The position numbers and the translations under genes are program-made. The notes under the pieces are model-generated. The model saw only the letters and a list, made by a program, of their open reading frames with translations, had not been told where the DNA came from and searched no databases. DNA of 64,000 bases, taken from Spiribacter halobius. GTDB taxonomy: Bacteria; Pseudomonadota; Gammaproteobacteria; Nitrococcales; Nitrococcaceae. Below, piece by piece: positions 36,689-45,145 of the stretch. The first letter of the stretch is position 1. Each line of letters starts with the position of its first letter. The DNA lies in contig NZ_CP086615.1 of NCBI RefSeq assembly GCF_020883455.1, positions 3,650,501-3,714,500 on the forward strand. Direction: 5' to 3'.

Positions 36689-37594
36689 CTAGGGCATGCT
36701 TTCTTGGCGCACCTCGCCGGCGAAACAGGCCTTCTGATGCCCGAGCGCCATATGTAGAAAGTCGAGCAAAGCGCGGATACGCGCCACGCGCCGAAGATCT
36801 CGATGCGTAAGTAGCCACAGCCCCACGCTCAGCTCCGGTATTGGCGGCGTTACCCGCTCCAATCCCGGATCCGGGTCGGCAAGGAAGCAGGGTATGGGGG
36901 CGAGACCGGCGCCACCGCGCGCGAGGACGTGCATGGCAGCAACGCTGTTGCACTCGATCACCGGCTCAAGACCGGGGAGCGTTCGGCGCAGCCACCGCGC
37001 CGATGGTAAATGAGCAAGGCTGTCGTCGGGCGCGATCCAGCTCTGCTCCTCCAAAGGCCTTCCGCCGCCGGCGCGCTCCAGGTACCCGGAACTCGCGTAG
37101 ACCGCGGTTGCAACGTCAGCGACCCGGCGCCCGACCAGCGTCTCCGGCGGATCGGCCGTGGGGCGCAGTGCCACATCCGCATCTCGGCGGCTGAGACTCA
37201 GGAACGGGTTACCGCTCACCAGCTCCAGGCGTATCTCCGGGTGCTCGGCACGGAAGGCACCGAGCACCGGGCCCAGCACCCCGAGCAGGAGCGTATCCGT
37301 GGTGGTGACTCGCACGATGCCGCTCGGGCGCATGTCGCGACCGGCGAGCCGTCTCTCCAGGGCTTCAACCTCGGTACCCATGCGCTCGGCCAGTGCGAGC
37401 GTCTCCTCACCCGCGGGCGTAAGGCTGAATCCGTCGCGGTGGCGGTCGAAGAGCCGCACGCCCACACGCGCTTCGACCTGCCCAAGGCGGCGGTAGACGG
37501 TCGAGGCGTGCACGCCCAAGTGCTCTGCCGCGCCGCCGAGCGTACCGGCGCTCCCCAAAGCACGAACGTAGCGGAGATCGTCCCACTCGAGCAT
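36689..37594 (-). CDS. LysR-family regulator
   Basis: The 301-residue LysR protein has the N-terminal winged helix (WDDLRYVRALGSAGTLGGAAEHLGVHASTVYRRLGQVE) and a periplasmic-binding-protein-like effector domain from residue 90. It is transcribed away from DoxX, GST and related genes, which it probably controls; the intergenic region is about 95 bases. Its last codons and stop (TAG) lie in the sequence directly next to MITE copy 2, so the insertion replaced or just missed its 3' end. The ligand is unknown. Confidence 0.9.
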   Translation of the reverse strand: MLEWDDLRYVRALGSAGTLGGAAEHLGVHASTVYRRLGQVEARVGVRLFDRHRDGFSLTPAGEETLALAERMGTEVEALERRLAGRDMRPSGIVRVTTTDTLLLGVLGPVLGAFRAEHPEIRLELVSGNPFLSLSRRDADVALRPTADPPETLVGRRVADVATAVYASSGYLERAGGGRPLEEQSWIAPDDSLAHLPSARWLRRTLPGLEPVIECNSVAAMHVLARGGAGLAPIPCFLADPDPGLERVTPPIPELSVGLWLLTHRDLRRVARIRALLDFLHMALGHQKACFAGEVRQESMP

Positions 37595-37691
37595 TGCGCC
37601 ATTGCAACAGAAGTTTCGATATTTGCCTATTCCGCATGCGCAAATGCATTCCTACGCTACAGATCGCCCCCATCGGAATAGGAGTAACGCC

Positions 37692-38171
37692 ATGGTTGAA
37701 CGCGATCTGACCCCTTATGCGGTGACGCTGCTGCGCGTCGCCCTTGGCGTGATGTTCCTCGCACATAGTCTCATGCTGAAGCTTCTCGTATTCGGCCTGG
37801 CGGGGAACGCGCAATTCTTCAGCTCCCTTGGCCTCCCCGGGTGGCTCGGGTACGTAGTCTTCGCCGCTGAGGTGATCGGCGGCACCATGCTCGTGCTCGG
37901 CATCCAGGCACGTTGGGCGGCGCTCGCTCTCACTCCGATCCTCGCGGGGGCCACCTGGGCTCACTGGGATAACGGCTGGATGTTCGGCTACGAGGGCGGG
38001 GGCTGGGAGTACCCGCTCTACCTCACGGTGCTTGCCATTGCCCAGTTCCTGCTTGGCGATGGGCGCTTTGCCCTACAGCCTTCGGGCGGCCTGTCGCGGC
38101 TGCTGCAGCGTGCAACGCCCTCCCACCGGGCCTCGGACCGTGCGGTGAGTGGAGGTGAAAGCCATGCCTGA
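37692..38171 (+). CDS. DoxX-family membrane protein
   Basis: The 159-residue protein has four hydrophobic spans: VTLLRVALGVMFLAHSLMLK, LGYVVFAAEVIGGTMLVLG, AALALTPILAGATWAHW and LYLTVLAIAQFLLGDG. That is the DoxX layout, found in oxidoreductase-linked membrane complexes. The ATG at 37692 has GGAG eight bases upstream. It opens a five-gene operon and overlaps the GST gene by eight bases. Linkage to glutathione enzymes suggests a role in redox or electrophile stress. Confidence 0.9.
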   Translation: MVERDLTPYAVTLLRVALGVMFLAHSLMLKLLVFGLAGNAQFFSSLGLPGWLGYVVFAAEVIGGTMLVLGIQARWAALALTPILAGATWAHWDNGWMFGYEGGGWEYPLYLTVLAIAQFLLGDGRFALQPSGGLSRLLQRATPSHRASDRAVSGGESHA

Positions 38172-38838
38172 GCAGCGCCTGCAGCTCATCAGCCACGACC
38201 TCTGCCCCTACGTGCAGCGGGCCATGATCACGCTGACCGAAAAGGGTGTCGGACACGAGTGCATCTACATCGATCTCGCCAACAAGCCCGACTGGTTCCG
38301 AGCCCTCTCGCCGCTGGGACGCGTGCCGGTCCTGCGCGTGGGAGATGCGGTGCTCTTCGAGTCGGCGGTCATCTGCGAGTACCTCGAGGAGACGACGCCG
38401 GGGCGAATGCACCCCGAGGAGCCGGTGGCGCGTGCCGTGCACCGGGCCTGGATCGAGCATGCATCGGCCACTCTGGCGGCCATTGCGGGGCTCTACGGCG
38501 CTCCCGATGCCGAGGCGCACGGCGCCCGTCGCCGCACGCTCCGGGAGCGGCTGGCGTGGCTGGATCGTCAACTGGGCAACGGGCCGTATTTCGCCGGTGA
38601 GCGGTTCCACCTGGTGGACGCCGCCTGGGCGCCGGTCTTCCGCTACTTCGACACCTTCGAGGCTGTCGGTGAGCCGGCGTTACTCGACGGCCTCGAGCGG
38701 GTGACCGCTTACCGCAAAGCGCTTGCCGCGCGCCCGTCCGTGCGCACGGCCGTGCCGGAAGGCTACCCGGAGCGCCTGCGAACGTTCCTGGCGCGCCGGG
38801 AGAGCCCGCTGGGAGCCCTGGCCCGGGCGGCGGCCTGA
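38164..38838 (+). CDS. Glutathione S-transferase
   Basis: The 224-residue GST has the thioredoxin-like N-terminal domain (LQLISHDLCPYVQRAMITLTE with a CPYV site like omega/DHAR classes; SPLGRVPVLRV; FESAVICEYLEE) and an all-helical C-terminal domain ending near ARPSVRTAVPEGY. The Cys in CPYV is the likely active residue, which favours thiol transfer or dehydroascorbate reduction over classical conjugation. The ATG at 38164 follows GGAGGTG and overlaps the DoxX stop. Confidence 0.92.
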   Translation: MPEQRLQLISHDLCPYVQRAMITLTEKGVGHECIYIDLANKPDWFRALSPLGRVPVLRVGDAVLFESAVICEYLEETTPGRMHPEEPVARAVHRAWIEHASATLAAIAGLYGAPDAEAHGARRRTLRERLAWLDRQLGNGPYFAGERFHLVDAAWAPVFRYFDTFEAVGEPALLDGLERVTAYRKALAARPSVRTAVPEGYPERLRTFLARRESPLGALARAAA

Positions 38839-38842
38839 CGTC

Positions 38843-39829
38843 ATGGCTCGCGTACGCGCACTCGTCGAAGGCCGCTGGCACCCGGAGCTCCATGTGGGGG
38901 ACCCGGCATTGCAGCGGCTGCGATCGGCCCCGAGCACCTATCGTGAGTGGGTCACCCCGAACGGACGCCCAGGCCCCGAAGGCCAACCGGCCCGGCCGGC
39001 GGAGCCGGGCCGTTATCACCTGTACGTCTCCTACGCCTGTCCCTGGGCACACCGGGCGATTCTCTACCGGCGCTTGAAGGGTCTTGAGACGGTCGTGTCC
39101 ATGTCCGTGCTCCACCCCCGCATGGCGGGACGGGACTCCTGGCGCTTCGATGACTCCGCCTGGAGCACCGTTGATCACCTGCACGGGCATCGCTTTCTGC
39201 ACGAGGTCTATGCCCGGGGCGACCCGCACGCCACGACCGTGGTCACCGTACCCATGCTCTGGGACCGGGCCACGGGGACCATCGTCAACCGTGAATCCGG
39301 GGATATCCTGCGCATCCTCGAGCGCGCCTTCGACCACTGGGGCGACGCCTCAGTCCGATTCCGCCCGCCGAGCCTCACCGGTGACATTGAGCGCATGAAC
39401 ACCTTCGTGCTCGAGCGAGTCTGCACCGCCGTCTACCGGGTAGGATTTGCGCCCTCCCAGGCCGTGAATGACCGGGAGGTGGTGCGGCTGTTCGAGGCGC
39501 TGGACGCGCTCGAGGAGCACCTGGCCGCGCAACCCTACCTGCTGGGCCACTCGGTCACCGAACCGGACTGGCACCTCTTCTGCACGCTGGTGCGCTTCGA
39601 TGCGGCCTACCACCCGGCCCTGCGCTGCAGCCGTCGGCGCCTGACGGACTACCCGGCGCTCGCCGCCTACACGCGTCGGCTCTACGACTACCCCGGCGTC
39701 GCCGACACCGTCGACCTCGAAGCGATTCGTCTGCACTACTTCGACGACCACCCCGAGATCGACCGCCAGATTCTGCCGGCGCCACCCGCCGAGGACTTCC
39801 GTACCGCGCCGGATCCGCTCACCGCGTGA
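38843..39829 (+). CDS. yqjG: Glutathionyl-hydroquinone reductase (YqjG/ECM4-like)
   Basis: The 328-residue xi-class GST has the hallmark YVSYACPWAHRAILYRRLKGLE (catalytic Cys in CPWAHR), VTVPMLWDRATGTIVNRES for glutathione binding and the C-terminal EPDWHLFCTLVRFDAAYH, GV-DTVDLEAIRLHYF. These enzymes reduce glutathionyl-hydroquinones back to hydroquinones. It starts four bases after the upstream GST and is part of the same operon, so quinone detoxification is the probable theme. Confidence 0.95.
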   Translation: MARVRALVEGRWHPELHVGDPALQRLRSAPSTYREWVTPNGRPGPEGQPARPAEPGRYHLYVSYACPWAHRAILYRRLKGLETVVSMSVLHPRMAGRDSWRFDDSAWSTVDHLHGHRFLHEVYARGDPHATTVVTVPMLWDRATGTIVNRESGDILRILERAFDHWGDASVRFRPPSLTGDIERMNTFVLERVCTAVYRVGFAPSQAVNDREVVRLFEALDALEEHLAAQPYLLGHSVTEPDWHLFCTLVRFDAAYHPALRCSRRRLTDYPALAAYTRRLYDYPGVADTVDLEAIRLHYFDDHPEIDRQILPAPPAEDFRTAPDPLTA

Positions 39830-39846
39830 CGAAGGAGAGAGACCCG

Positions 39847-40680
39847 ATGATCGAATGGTCCCTTTCTCACACGTACCACTCACCCGAAGGCCGCGTCCGC
39901 TGGGAACGTTTCGGCGAGGGGCGCCCCATCATCCTGCTGCATGGCACGCCGAACTGGTCGGTGATCTGGCGCAACATCGCGCCCCGCCTGGCCGAGCGCT
40001 GGGCCGTGTATGCCTTCGACTGGCCCGGCTTCGGCACCTCCGATCGCTACCCGGGGCAGAACGTCTCCTGGGACGAACAGCCAAGGCGCCTGGTGGAGCT
40101 CGTCGCGCATTGGGGCCTTGAGCGCCCGGCGATCGTCGCCTTCGACTTCGCGCCGATCTTCGCGCTGCGAGCACAGCTGCTGGAGGGACTGGAGCTCGGC
40201 CCCCTGGTGCTCGCCGACGCCGCCGTGATCCCGCCTTTCGTCACCGACTTCTCGCGCCAGGCGCGGGAGAACATCGGCACCTTCAGGCAGCTGCCCACGC
40301 ACATCGCCGAGGGCATGATCCGCGCCCACATCGAGCGCACCACGCGGCACCCCATGCCCCCGGAGGTGATCGACGCCTACATGTGGCCGTGGAGCGGCCA
40401 GGAAGGCGTTGCCGCGTACTGGCGCGCCGTCGAGTGCTACGACGAACACCTGGCGCGCCCGCTGGTACCGCGCCTTGCGGCGCTGTCTCAGCCGGTCATG
40501 GTGTTATGGGGAGAGCACGATGAATGGCTCCCGCCGTCCATGGGCGAGACTCTGACCGAAGCCATTCGAGGCGCCCGTCTGCGCCACGTCCCGGAAGCCG
40601 GCCACTTCGCGCAGGAGGACAACCCAGCTGGCTTTGCCGAGGCGGTTGCCGAGTTTCTCGAAGAAGTGGGTTATCGATGA
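39847..40680 (+). CDS. Alpha/beta hydrolase of the haloalkane dehalogenase-like group
   Basis: The 277-residue alpha/beta hydrolase has the oxyanion-hole motif ILLHGTPNWSVIWRNIAP and FDWPGFGTSD. In place of the G-x-S-x-G elbow there is VAFDFAPIFAL, with an Asp at the nucleophile position, as in haloalkane and haloacid dehalogenases. The acid (GEHDEWLPP) and His (PEAGHFAQEDNP) follow. An Asp nucleophile points to dehalogenase or epoxide-hydrolase chemistry. GGAGAGA precedes the ATG at 39847. It follows the quinone-reducing GST, so it may act on halogenated or epoxide aromatic compounds. Confidence 0.8.
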   Translation: MIEWSLSHTYHSPEGRVRWERFGEGRPIILLHGTPNWSVIWRNIAPRLAERWAVYAFDWPGFGTSDRYPGQNVSWDEQPRRLVELVAHWGLERPAIVAFDFAPIFALRAQLLEGLELGPLVLADAAVIPPFVTDFSRQARENIGTFRQLPTHIAEGMIRAHIERTTRHPMPPEVIDAYMWPWSGQEGVAAYWRAVECYDEHLARPLVPRLAALSQPVMVLWGEHDEWLPPSMGETLTEAIRGARLRHVPEAGHFAQEDNPAGFAEAVAEFLEEVGYR

Positions 40681-40907
40681 GCGCACAACAGCCCGAAAGC
40701 GCTGCTCGTGCGGCACCAAAGGTGCTGCACGGCAGCTGTTTGTGCGGTGGTATTCGCTATCGCGTCCACGGCCCGCTGCGGAATGTCCTACACTGCCACT
40801 GCAGCATCTGCCGCAAGGCCCACGGGGCGGCCTTCCGCACGCGCGCCCGTCTGGCGACAAGGGCTCTCCTGATTAGCAACGACCTACAACTACGCGATGT
40901 TGGGTAG
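40677..40907 (+). pseudogene. GFA/CENP-V family protein, truncated
   Basis: The 76-residue frame starts by an ATGA overlap with the hydrolase gene and has the zinc-binding start of a GFA domain: LHGSCLCGGIRYRVHG and VLHCHCSICRKAHGAAFRTRA. The family is about 120-160 residues, and the second half (further metal ligands) is missing; after RTRA the sequence no longer matches. The last 15 residues look like random tail. It was probably the final gene of the operon before a deletion. A sequence-edited form in another frame was not found. Confidence 0.72.
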
Positions 40908-41052
40908 CCGCGGAGTAGAGAGCGATGCCCCGACCGTGCCTGACGCGAGGCGAGGCAGGAGCAGGCGGGTCCTTCAACTCGAACGGCCGTGGCCGAGCGC
41001 CAGAGGATTGCGACTTCGTTCATCTCGCCACGGCTGAGGCGGGAGCCACGCT

Positions 41053-41991
41053 TCAGTCGCCGCCGACTCGCGAGATGGCGCCGACGGAGACGATCACGCA
41101 GACCGCGCCCAGCCACTGCAGCAGCGTCAGAGCCTCACCCAGGAAGACGAAGGCCGCACCGACCCCGAAGACCGGGATGAGGGTGAGGTAGAAGGCGGCG
41201 ACGTTCGCCGGCAGTCTCTGCAGGGCGAAGAGATAGAACCAGAAGGCGAGAGCGTACTGGATGATGCCCGAGGCCGCAGCCAGAGCCAGCACGCCGAAGG
41301 TCACGCCCTCGAGCCCCAGCCTCGTCAGTCCGAGGCCGAGGGCGATGACCAGCACGCCCAGGGTCCAGGTGAGACCAGCGCTCTGCTGCAGCGCCGAGAG
41401 CGGCAGCGGATCAATCGAGAGAACGAGCCGGCGCGTCGCGATAACGTAGAAGGCAGCGAACAAGGTGCCGGCAAGGACGAGGAGATCGCCGAAGAGCGAT
41501 CCGCGGCCGGGCAAGCCGCTCGCATCGGGCGCAACCACTAGCAGGAGGCCGACCGTCGCCGTCGCCGCGAGCATCAGCATTGGTGCGCCGATGCGTTCCT
41601 TCAGTATGAGCCAGGCGAGCAGCAGGATGAAGATCGGCTCGGCGGCCCCGATCAGGGCCGAGTTGCTGGCGGTCGTCAGCGCCAGGCCGATGATCCCGAA
41701 AGTGTAGGCCAGCCCAGGCTCGAGCAGGCCGCTGAGGCTCGCCTTCCGGGTCGGGCGGTCGAGGCGCACGCGCAAGCGCAGGAGCAGAACGGCGACCCAG
41801 AGCACGCAGACCGAGGCGGCGAGCTGGACGGTGACCAGCGTCATCGGCGGCATATGGTTGAGCACGCTCTTGCTCATGACGGTCGCAGAGCCCCAGCAGG
41901 CCGCTGACAGGACCGCCGCCAGCACGGCTGCCGCCCGCGGTGGGCGGCGCGCGACGACGAGGGTTTCGGGCGTGGCCCGCATGGACTCCAT
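41053..41991 (-). CDS. EamA/DMT-family exporter paired with a MarR regulator
   Basis: The 312-residue inner-membrane protein has ten transmembrane spans in two EamA repeats: AAVLAAVLSAACWGSATVMSKSVL, GIIGLALTTASNSALIGAAEPIFILLLAWLILKE, then ALAAASGIIQYALAFWFYLFAL and FYLTLIPVFGVGAAFVFLGEAL. It starts where the MarR gene stops (one-base overlap with ATG at 41991; a GTG at 41994 is also possible), so the two are co-transcribed. The substrate is unknown; export of an inhibitory compound sensed by MarR is a reasonable inference. Confidence 0.9.
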   Translation of the reverse strand: MESMRATPETLVVARRPPRAAAVLAAVLSAACWGSATVMSKSVLNHMPPMTLVTVQLAASVCVLWVAVLLLRLRVRLDRPTRKASLSGLLEPGLAYTFGIIGLALTTASNSALIGAAEPIFILLLAWLILKERIGAPMLMLAATATVGLLLVVAPDASGLPGRGSLFGDLLVLAGTLFAAFYVIATRRLVLSIDPLPLSALQQSAGLTWTLGVLVIALGLGLTRLGLEGVTFGVLALAAASGIIQYALAFWFYLFALQRLPANVAAFYLTLIPVFGVGAAFVFLGEALTLLQWLGAVCVIVSVGAISRVGGD

Positions 41992-42503
41992 CACGGCTTC
42001 GACACCGCGCGCTCCACGGGGCAGCGCTCATGCGGACAGACATCCTCGTCGCACAGCCGGCAGATGTGGTCGGCGTGACGCCGATCCCGCGTGAAGGCGC
42101 CGAGGATGGTCTCCAAATGCGCGGTTAGCGCGGCGCGATCTTCCTCCGACAACGGACCGAGCGCCCTGGTGAGAATCTCCGCCCGCCCCTTGAGGATGGC
42201 GCGCCGCCGGGCGACCCCGCGGCGCGTCAGATGCAGGCCCACCGCGCGCCGGTCCGCGCCGCCGCGACGTTCCACGAGCCCGTCCGCCGCGAGGCGGTCC
42301 ACGATGCGGACCGTGGCGGAGTGGCTGAGGCCGATCGTCCGCGCCAGGGCGTCGATCGAGCAGCCGGGGGCGACGCCCACGCTGACGATCGCGGCAGGCG
42401 CCGCCGCGCCATGCGCGGCCCGCGTCTCAGCCTCCTGGGACATGCTGTCGGCGAGCGCCAGAGCCAGCGCGCCGAGCAGATTCGCGGTGCGGTCGTCAGT
42501 CAT
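41991..42503 (-). CDS. MarR-family repressor with a C-terminal cysteine cluster
   Basis: The 170-residue protein has the MarR winged helix: CSIDALARTIGLSHSATVRIVDRLAADGLVERRGGADRRAV. The last 25 residues carry HICRLCDEDVCPHERCPVE, with four cysteines and two histidines arranged like a metal site, suggesting redox or metal sensing. The ATG at 42503 is preferred; a palindrome lies 11 bases upstream of it and probably overlaps the promoter. Confidence 0.88.
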   Translation of the reverse strand: MTDDRTANLLGALALALADSMSQEAETRAAHGAAAPAAIVSVGVAPGCSIDALARTIGLSHSATVRIVDRLAADGLVERRGGADRRAVGLHLTRRGVARRRAILKGRAEILTRALGPLSEEDRAALTAHLETILGAFTRDRRHADHICRLCDEDVCPHERCPVERAVSKP

Positions 42504-42513
42504 GCAGACATTA

Positions 42514-42532
42514 TATGCATGCCGCATACATA
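42514..42532. promoter_or_regulatory. Operator-like palindrome before the MarR gene
   Basis: TATGCATGCCGCATACATA is symmetrical at 16 of 19 positions. Its position just ahead of the MarR start fits autorepression. Confidence 0.6.
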
Positions 42533-42821
42533 GGTAAACGAACAAGGCCGGTTGCCGACCGCAAGCGGCGCGTGTCATGTCGACGTGAAGTCTTCTACTC
42601 TGGTCTATGCGCCTGGGTCAGACCGGCCCTGGGTCCAAATGGCCAGGTCATTCCGCTCAAGGAGCAGGACCGCAGGTGCGACATCCCGCTCCCCGCGGCG
42701 CCCTCGTCCCAGGATGCTGTGCCCGCCGCGGCGAGAGGTCGCGGCATGTAACGCAGGCTCTGCCAACACACACCCGGACGTTTTAAGCAAGCGGCCGAGT
42801 GTTCGCGTGCGCCTAAGGGTC
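42533..42821. other. Spacer between the MarR promoter and the MFS gene end
   Basis: Nearly 290 bases with no supported gene on either strand. It separates the upstream side of the MarR gene from the 3' end of the MFS gene, and its left part should hold the MarR promoter. Confidence 0.4.
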
Positions 42822-44075
42822 CTACTTCGCTCTCATCGAGGCGTCTCCGCATTCATAGACGCCTGCGCATTCCCCGCTAGGACTGGGAGCCGCCCGACAG
42901 GGACCGGGACAAGGGCGGCGAGTAGTCACCGAGCACCTTTCCCGGTACGCAGTCGCCGCTGTGATGGCTGCGATGGCAGAGAAGACGATGAAGGTCATCT
43001 TGTGGTTTGCGGCGTCGATAATGGCACCAGCGATGGGTGCCCCAATCACTTGGCCGACCGCGATCATGAGGAAGGGTAGGCCGAGGCCAATCGCAGGGCG
43101 GTCGCTAAAGACCCTTACGCCCCATACCAGGTAAACACCCGTCAGCATGATGTAAGCCGCCCCGAACAAGGCAGCCGAGACGAATGCGATCGACACGTAC
43201 GAAGGCATCACCCCCAGAGCAAGGCATGCCAGCCCCAGTGCCAGGAGGAAGGCGCGGTGGACCGCATTGATCTCGAAGCGCCGGATCAGCTCACCCGCTG
43301 CGCCGCCGACGAGGCCACTGACACCAATAACAACCCAGGCTAGCCCCGAAGCGCCCTGAGGCAGCCCGCCAATTTCGACAATCACCTCGCCAGCGAACGT
43401 CCAGTAGGCCGCACTGGCAAAGCCCATCCCGGTCGCTGCCGTAACGAGGGGCAGTGAACCGGCACGCGCAAGTCCCACGCAATCAGCCCCCGAGACGCTC
43501 GACCGAGGGCGCACCGCGGTGGTACGCAGCCCCGGAACGGTCAGCACGATCCACAGCGTCACGACCGCCGCCGCGGCCGCGAACAGGAGATACGCTTCCC
43601 GCCAGTGACCGGTCGCCGCGAGCGCGATGGGCCCGGACAGCGCGACCCCCACGCTCGTGCCCGAGTTAATGAGCGTGTTGGCCTGAGGTTGCCTTTCAGC
43701 CGGTATGACCCTCGCAACCGCCTCCGCCATTGGGGGTGAAGCGAGGCCCGTGCTTATCCCGGCGAAGAGCACCGAGGCGGCCAAAGCCCAAGGCCCCGTG
43801 CTCAGGGCGATGGAAAACATACCCACAGTGGCAACGAGCCCGGCTGTCCCCGCCACCACGCGTGCACCCAGCCGTTCAACCAGGAAAGCGCTGCCAACGA
43901 TGGCAACGCAGTAGCCCGCGTACGCGCCTCCGCCAACCAGGCCGGCGATTGCAGGGCTAAGCCCGACATCATCGCGCATCTCGGGCAGAAACAGGCCATA
44001 CGCGAAGCGGGCGAGACCGTAACTCACCGCGATCAGGGCCAGCCCCGCCGGTACCAATCGCATGCTCTGATTCAC
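42822..44075 (-). CDS. MFS transporter (YbfB-like)
   Basis: The 417-residue protein has twelve hydrophobic spans, with the YbfB-like opening LALIAVSYGLARFAYGLFLPEM and FERLGARVV-type loops (VERLGARVVAG). It has a Pro/Cys-rich C-terminal tail of about 40 residues (CPGPCRAAPSPSGECAG) that is not typical and may reflect a frame change near the end. The GTG at 44075 has GGAG six bases upstream and overlaps the TetR stop (GTGA). A GTG at 44087 is an alternative. Export or uptake substrate is unknown. Confidence 0.88.
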   Translation of the reverse strand: MNQSMRLVPAGLALIAVSYGLARFAYGLFLPEMRDDVGLSPAIAGLVGGGAYAGYCVAIVGSAFLVERLGARVVAGTAGLVATVGMFSIALSTGPWALAASVLFAGISTGLASPPMAEAVARVIPAERQPQANTLINSGTSVGVALSGPIALAATGHWREAYLLFAAAAAVVTLWIVLTVPGLRTTAVRPRSSVSGADCVGLARAGSLPLVTAATGMGFASAAYWTFAGEVIVEIGGLPQGASGLAWVVIGVSGLVGGAAGELIRRFEINAVHRAFLLALGLACLALGVMPSYVSIAFVSAALFGAAYIMLTGVYLVWGVRVFSDRPAIGLGLPFLMIAVGQVIGAPIAGAIIDAANHKMTFIVFSAIAAITAATAYRERCSVTTRRPCPGPCRAAPSPSGECAGVYECGDASMRAK

Positions 44076-44650
44076 GACGAACTCCACTCGCCGTTCGGTG
44101 CTGCCTCGAGAAGCCGTGCCGCACCAGCAGACAACTGCATGGCGACTTGATCAGGCGGCAGCACCTGCGCCATTGCAGTTGCGCCTTCCATGAGCATGGC
44201 GAGCTGCTCGCCGCACGTGTCGGCGCGATAGCCGTCTTCTTCTCGAACAAGTGCCCGGATGTAATCGAGCAGTCGCCGCTTATGCGAAGTAGCCACGTTG
44301 GTGATCTCGGCTGAATGACCGGCATACTCGCCGACTGCCTTCATAAAGAGGCAGCCACGATCGCCTCCCTGCTGAAGCCAGAGACCATGGGCGTCCACAG
44401 CTGCTCTCACCCGACTTTGCCCCTGACTGCGGGCCTCCTCGACCGCCGCTGTCAACGCCGCCCAGTAAGCCCGGTCGCGCCGCTCGAGGACTGCAAGGAC
44501 AAGCTCCTCCTTGGAGGCGAAGTGGTTATATAGCGTCATGCGAGCGACGCCTGCTTCGGCAGTCACCCGGTCGACGCCCGTCGCATGGAATCCCTCCCGG
44601 TAGAAGAGCCCTTCTGCAATTTCAACAAGGTGGTCACGCTTTGAGCGCAT
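44072..44650 (-). CDS. TetR-family repressor of the MFS transporter
   Basis: The 192-residue protein has the TetR helix-turn-helix (IAEGLFYREGFHATGVDRVTAEAGVARMTLYNHFASKEELVLAVL) and a helical ligand-binding domain. It lies directly upstream of the MFS gene with a four-base overlap. A perfect 16-bp inverted repeat just before its start is the probable operator. The ATG at 44650 is chosen because the in-frame GTG at 44662 would place the start codon inside the operator. Confidence 0.92.
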   Translation of the reverse strand: MRSKRDHLVEIAEGLFYREGFHATGVDRVTAEAGVARMTLYNHFASKEELVLAVLERRDRAYWAALTAAVEEARSQGQSRVRAAVDAHGLWLQQGGDRGCLFMKAVGEYAGHSAEITNVATSHKRRLLDYIRALVREEDGYRADTCGEQLAMLMEGATAMAQVLPPDQVAMQLSAGAARLLEAAPNGEWSSS

Positions 44651-44655
44651 AGGAA

Positions 44656-44691
44656 GCGACACTTAGGTAGATCGTTCTACCTAAGTGTCGC
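44656..44691. promoter_or_regulatory. TetR operator, perfect inverted repeat
   Basis: Arms at 44656-44671 (GCGACACTTAGGTAGA) and 44676-44691 pair perfectly across a four-base centre. The inner part, TTAGGTAGA-N4-TCTACCTAA, is typical of TetR-type operators. It lies six bases upstream of the TetR start. Confidence 0.82.
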
Positions 44692-45145
44692 TCACGGATA
44701 ACCGCCGCGTCAAACGCTCAACTCCAGCTGATCTGTACCCGGTCCCTGACCGCTACGGGTTCCAACCGGCAGCTTTCAGTAACGGTAGCCACACCGTCTC
44801 GACCGCTCGCCGCCCAATGGTCTGCGAGCCATGAACGGGTGCGGAGCTCATGGCGGGTTGCGCCCGAGCCCTGGGCGCATTGTTGGGTGACCAGGATCGC
44901 CCGACTGTTACACATCGACGGGCGGGCCCCCTCAGTGAGGCCTGTGCCGTCCGTACACCACCCGGCTACTTCTCCCCGTTGGTGTACGGCCAGCACACGG
45001 CGGACATGGTTCGCAGTGTGTTCTCACACATGACCGCGCGACCTGGTGCAACGCCTCGGCGCTTACCCCATTATGCCCATCCCGTGCCCGCGCGCATCTC
45101 GCTTCTGCTCCAGGTGCACCCAAAGCGCCCCCGCACCATCCGTTG
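44692..45145. other. Intergenic stretch downstream of azoR
   Basis: About 450 bases without a supported gene. Its left edge should carry the TetR promoter. The remaining frames on both strands lack family resemblance and ribosome sites. Confidence 0.42.
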
